This document shows, piece by piece, positions 6,124 through 9,070 of a DNA stretch of 9,070 bases (its first letter is position 1; each line of letters starts with the position of its first letter). The stretch comes from an uncultured Pseudorhodobacter sp. GTDB lineage: Bacteria; Pseudomonadota; Alphaproteobacteria; Rhodobacterales; Rhodobacteraceae. The DNA is taken from the NCBI GenBank assembly GCA_945957495.1, contig CAMFLG010000098.1:1-9070 (forward strand). The letters run 5' to 3'. The position numbers and the translations under genes are program-made. The notes below the pieces were generated by a model. The model did not search any database, was not told the origin of the DNA, and saw nothing but the letters and a program-made list of their open reading frames with translations.

Positions 6124-7281
6124 ATGGACGATTGGCAACACGGCGGCTTTGGCCTTTATCTGCACTGGCCGTTTTGCGAATCGAAGTGCCCCTACTGCGA
6201 TTTCAACAGCCATGTCGCCGCAAAGATCGACCAGAACCGCTGGCAAGCCGCCTACCTTGCAGAAATTGACCGATTGGGGCACGAAACCCGCGGCCGTGTG
6301 CTGGATACCGTCTTTTTTGGCGGTGGCACGCCGTCCCTGATGGACCCTGCGCTTGTAAACGCCGTCATCGAGAAAGTGCGTGCCACCTGGCCAATGCGCA
6401 ACGATCCCGAAATCACGCTGGAGGCCAATCCGGGCTCTATCGAAGCGGGTCGTTTTCGCGGCTATCGCGAGGCCGGGGTAAACCGGGTGTCAATGGGCAT
6501 GCAGGCGATGAATGATGCCGATCTGCATCGATTGGGCCGCAGACACACGGCAGAAGAGGCGCGCAAAGCCTTTGAAATTGCCCGAAATTGCTTTGATAGG
6601 GTTAGTTTTGACCTGATCTATGCGCGGCAGGACCAGAACCTGCAGGATTGGCGCGCTGAACTGACAGCCGCGCTTGACCTCGCCGTCGATCATCTTTCGC
6701 TTTACCAACTGACCATCGAGGATGGCACAGCCTTTGCCGATCGCTTTGCCCGGGGCGGCTTGAAGGGTCTGCCGACCGAGGATCTGGCCGCCGATATGTA
6801 TGACATCACGCAAGAGGTGTGTGATCGCTTCGGCATGCCCGCCTATGAGGTTTCAAACCATGCAAAGCCGGGCGCGGAATCGCGGCACAATCTGATCTAC
6901 TGGCGGGGCGGCGACTACATGGGCATTGGCCCGGGCGCGCATGGGAGGCTTTCTTTGCAAGGTACAAGATGGGCCACCGAAGCGCCTAAACCACCCGGCA
7001 CCTGGCTGTCTTTGGTCGAAGCCGGAAAACCCGGCGACCAGAGCAAACAAGCCATGTCGGCAGAAGAGCATGGTTTGGAATATCTGCTCATGTCCCTTCG
7101 CCTGTCAGAAGGTCTTGATTTGAAACGCTATACCGCCGTTTCAGGAGCGCAACTGGACCCAATCAGCGTTCAGGAACTTGTAGGTCTTGGTGCCGTCAGG
7201 TTAACCGCTGATCGCCTGATCGTCACGCCCTCTGGGCGGCTTCTTCTGAACGCGGTAATCCGAAAGCTGGCCGGGGCCTGA
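6124..7281 (+). CDS. hemW: HemW, radical SAM heme chaperone
   Basis: HemW is a HemN-like radical SAM protein that binds heme and delivers it to target enzymes rather than oxidising coproporphyrinogen. From the ATG at 6124 it has 385 residues, normal for the family. The iron-sulfur motif CxxxCxxC is at C18, C22 and C25 (CESKCPYCDF). It is followed by the glycine-rich SAM-binding VFFGGGTPSL (63-72) and EANPG. The heme-binding HNxxYW motif, which marks HemW, is present as HNLIYW (255-260), followed by GIGPGAHGR and a C-terminal winged-helix-like domain. Older annotations often label such genes as oxygen-independent coproporphyrinogen III oxidase, which is probably wrong here. It begins two bases after the Rid gene stop and is the last gene of the operon. 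The next gene, parB, converges on it with a 27-base gap. Confidence 0.95.
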   Translation: MDDWQHGGFGLYLHWPFCESKCPYCDFNSHVAAKIDQNRWQAAYLAEIDRLGHETRGRVLDTVFFGGGTPSLMDPALVNAVIEKVRATWPMRNDPEITLEANPGSIEAGRFRGYREAGVNRVSMGMQAMNDADLHRLGRRHTAEEARKAFEIARNCFDRVSFDLIYARQDQNLQDWRAELTAALDLAVDHLSLYQLTIEDGTAFADRFARGGLKGLPTEDLAADMYDITQEVCDRFGMPAYEVSNHAKPGAESRHNLIYWRGGDYMGIGPGAHGRLSLQGTRWATEAPKPPGTWLSLVEAGKPGDQSKQAMSAEEHGLEYLLMSLRLSEGLDLKRYTAVSGAQLDPISVQELVGLGAVRLTADRLIVTPSGRLLLNAVIRKLAGA

Positions 7282-7308
7282 AGCGTCCATAGGTTATCAC
7301 CGCCTGCC

Positions 7309-8217
7309 CTAGTCGCCCATATCCCGCGGAATCAGCGACAACGCCCGGCACAACAGATCCAGATCATCGAGCGTGCGATAGGTGATCGACACCTTTCCGC
7401 CCAAACCACCCGGCTCGTGGTCGATCCGCACGGACATATTCAAGTTCGCCGACAGATCGCTTTCCAGCGCCCGCGTGTCCGCATCCTTCTCTTCCCGATG
7501 CCGCGGCCGACGCTCGGAGATCTGCTTGCCGCCCTGCTTGCGAACCAACGCCTCGGTATCGCGGACCGACAGACCTTTGGTCAGCACCTGCCGGGCCAGC
7601 TCACTTGCATTTTCGGTCGAAATCAGCGCGCGCGCATGGCCGGCAGAGATTGAACCCGCCTTCACCATATCCTGCACGTCCTGCGGCAAGGCGAGCAGGC
7701 GCAGCAGGTTGGCGATGTGGCTGCGGCTGCGCGAAAGTGCCTGCGCGATCATCTCTTGTGTATGACCATAACGCTGCATCAGCTGTTGATAGGCCGCCGC
7801 CTCTTCGATCGCATTCAGATCGGCGCGCTGAATATTCTCGATGATAGCGATCTCAAGCACTTCCGAATCGCTGAACTCGCGCACAACCACCGGCAATTCA
7901 TGCAGTTGTGCCATCTGCGCCGCACGCCAGCGCCGTTCGCCCGCGACAATCTCGAAATTACCCTCCCGCCCATGCACCCGGACGATCAGCGGCTGAATGA
8001 CGCCCTTCTCGCGAATGGAATCCGCCAGATCTTTCAACTGATCCGGTTCAAAATGGCGCCGGGGCTGATCCGGATTGGGCACCAGCCGCTCTATCGGAAT
8101 GCGCAACTCTTGTCGCTGTGGAGCCGTCTGAACATCATCCGCCGCGCCCAGATTGACATCGGCCATCAGCGCAGAAAGACCCCTGCCAAGACCCCGGCGA
8201 TCTGCCTTCTTTTCCAC
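7309..8217 (-). CDS. parB: ParB, chromosome partitioning CTPase / parS-binding clamp
   Basis: ParB loads onto parS, closes as a CTP-bound sliding clamp, and stimulates ParA to segregate the origin region. The 302-residue product has the arginine-rich N-terminal ParA-contact motif (RRGLGRGLSALMAD, 7-20). The ParB/Srx CTP-binding domain is marked by NPDQPRRHF (48-56), GERRWRAA (93-100) and ENIQRADLNAIEEA (127-140). A helix-turn-helix for parS follows (TQEMIAQALSRSRSHIANLL, 153-172), then a variable linker and a C-terminal dimerisation domain. The start is GTG at 8217, sharing its G with the parA stop (TAGTG). An AGGAG site at 8226-8230 lies eight bases upstream, so translation is coupled to parA. 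A parS site at 5739-5754 is its expected target. Confidence 0.97.
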   Translation of the reverse strand: MEKKADRRGLGRGLSALMADVNLGAADDVQTAPQRQELRIPIERLVPNPDQPRRHFEPDQLKDLADSIREKGVIQPLIVRVHGREGNFEIVAGERRWRAAQMAQLHELPVVVREFSDSEVLEIAIIENIQRADLNAIEEAAAYQQLMQRYGHTQEMIAQALSRSRSHIANLLRLLALPQDVQDMVKAGSISAGHARALISTENASELARQVLTKGLSVRDTEALVRKQGGKQISERRPRHREEKDADTRALESDLSANLNMSVRIDHEPGGLGGKVSITYRTLDDLDLLCRALSLIPRDMGD

Positions 8218-9044
8218 TAGATCATCTCCTGCGCTTCATGGGCGGCAATCGGGTGCCTGGCCAGAACCTCAGCCGCCAGCGCCCGATAGGCTTCCGCCCC
8301 CTTCGACCCACTATCATAGCTCAGCACCGGCTGCGCATAGGACGGCGCCTCGCTGACCCGAACATTCCGCGGAATCACTGTCTTGAACACCAGATCCCCC
8401 AATGTGCTCCGGGCGTCGCTTTCGACCTGCTGCGAAAGGCGGTTGCGCGAATCCGACATCGTCAGAACGATCCCTTCGATCCGCAACTTGGGATTTGCAC
8501 TGCGCCGCACCTCACGCACCGTCAGCATCAGTTGCGACAGCCCCTCCAGCGCAAAGAACTCCGCCTGCAACGGCACCAGAACGGCATCGCAGGCCACCAT
8601 GGCATTCACCGTAAGCAAGCTCAGGGATGGCGGACAGTCGATAACAATAAAGTCCAGCGAAAGCGTCGCCACGCTGACGGCGCGCAGCGAATCGTGCAAA
8701 AGGAAGCTGCGTTTTTCGTTTGAAATCAGTTGAATATCGGCCGATGAAAGGTCCGAATTGGCTGGGCACAACATCAGGCCCGCGATCTCTGTCGGAACAA
8801 CCGCCTCCACAAGCGGAACCTCATCGATCAACAGATCGTAGGCGGTCTTCTTACGCGCCGCCGGGGCAATCCCCAAACCGGTAGAGGCGTTGCCCTGCGG
8901 ATCGAGATCGACCAACAGAACCCGCGCGCCACGCTCTACGAGTGCCGCCGCCAAGTTGATGGCGGTCGTGGTCTTGCCGACCCCACCCTTCTGGTTTGCA
9001 ATGGCCAGGATGTAGGGCTGCGGGGAGATTCCGTTACTGGGCAC
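8217..9044 (-). CDS. parA: ParA, chromosome partitioning ATPase
   Basis: ParA binds DNA non-specifically as an ATP dimer; ParB-stimulated hydrolysis creates the gradient that moves replicated parS regions apart. The 275-residue product carries the deviant Walker A KGGVGKTT with the signature lysine K19 and catalytic K24, Walker A' VDLDPQGNAS (D46/D48), and Walker B IVIDCPPS (D136). It also has the conserved RVSEAPSYAQPV segment near the C-terminus. It has no N-terminal helix-turn-helix extension, so it is the chromosomal Soj-type form, not a plasmid P1-type one. The start is GTG at 9044, with GGAGG nine bases upstream (9054-9058), inside the end of the preceding reading frame. The stop TAG overlaps the parB GTG by one base. 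Confidence 0.97.
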   Translation of the reverse strand: MPSNGISPQPYILAIANQKGGVGKTTTAINLAAALVERGARVLLVDLDPQGNASTGLGIAPAARKKTAYDLLIDEVPLVEAVVPTEIAGLMLCPANSDLSSADIQLISNEKRSFLLHDSLRAVSVATLSLDFIVIDCPPSLSLLTVNAMVACDAVLVPLQAEFFALEGLSQLMLTVREVRRSANPKLRIEGIVLTMSDSRNRLSQQVESDARSTLGDLVFKTVIPRNVRVSEAPSYAQPVLSYDSGSKGAEAYRALAAEVLARHPIAAHEAQEMI

Positions 9045-9070
9045 GATGAATGTCCTCCAATACCAGAATC
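9034..9070 (-). CDS. rsmG: Probable RsmG (16S rRNA m7G methyltransferase), last 11 codons only
   Basis: A minus-strand frame enters from the right edge and ends at TAA (9034-9036). It reads ILVLEDIHRAQ, overlapping the parA start by 11 bases. The alternating hydrophobic pattern resembles the closing beta strand of RsmG, and rsmG usually sits directly before parA in alphaproteobacteria (mnmG-rsmG-parA-parB). Only 36 coding bases are visible, so the call rests mainly on context. Confidence 0.5.
   Translation of the reverse strand, partial: ILVLEDIHRAQ

Noticed and set aside
6124..7281. HemN-type coproporphyrinogen III oxidase
   Set aside because: The CxxxCxxC motif lacks HemN's following CxC-type cysteine arrangement, and the HNxxYW heme-binding motif of HemW is present.
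7282..7308. Terminator or DnaA box in the hemW/parB gap (GGTTATCACC)
   Set aside because: The 27 bases show no stem followed by a U-tract, and TTATCACCG matches the DnaA-box consensus TTATCCACA too poorly to call.

Overview
The window looks like ordinary chromosomal housekeeping DNA from an alphaproteobacterium, most likely a Rhodobacterales (Rhodobacter/Roseobacter-type) member. The evidence is high GC, tight coding, the divergent hrcA-grpE / rph arrangement, a parA-parB pair preceded by what looks like the end of rsmG, and family-level resemblance of the proteins. The placement is by recalled similarity only; no search was run. I see no phage, insertion sequence, CRISPR array, tRNA or rRNA, and no stretch over about 120 bases without a gene.

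Layout. (1) 3-1598, plus strand: the C-terminal 531 codons of mutS, entering from the left edge. (2) 1600-4309, minus strand: a probable hrcA-grpE-TPM operon, made of the heat-shock repressor HrcA, the DnaK nucleotide exchange factor GrpE, and a membrane protein with a TPM domain and a cysteine-rich zinc-ribbon-like region. It converges on mutS with one base between the stop codons. (3) 4310-4425: a short divergent promoter region. (4) 4426-7281, plus strand: a tightly packed rph-rdgB-Rid-hemW operon (RNase PH, non-canonical NTP pyrophosphatase, a Rid-family protein lacking the usual catalytic arginine, and the HemW radical SAM heme chaperone). (5) 7309-9070, minus strand: parB, parA and the last codons of a probable rsmG, convergent with hemW.

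The most striking element is a near-consensus parS centromere site, TGTTTCACGTGAAACG, at 5739-5754. It lies across the rdgB/Rid gene junction. Its CACGTGA core supplies both the TGA stop of rdgB and the GTG start of the Rid gene, and an AAGGAG ribosome binding site sits just upstream. The matching ParB and ParA are encoded 1.6 kb away, so the window holds a complete ParABS segregation module interleaved with a nucleotide/heme housekeeping operon, and probably lies in the origin-proximal part of the chromosome (inference).

Functionally, the genes cover mismatch repair (mutS), proteostasis (hrcA, grpE), RNA 3'-end processing (rph), nucleotide pool cleaning (rdgB), probable reactive-metabolite handling (Rid), heme delivery (hemW) and chromosome partitioning (parA, parB, parS). 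Several genes use GTG or TTG starts and overlap their neighbours by 1-11 bases, which indicates translational coupling. I did not find a convincing new multi-gene system; the findings concern embedded sites and unusual details of known families.
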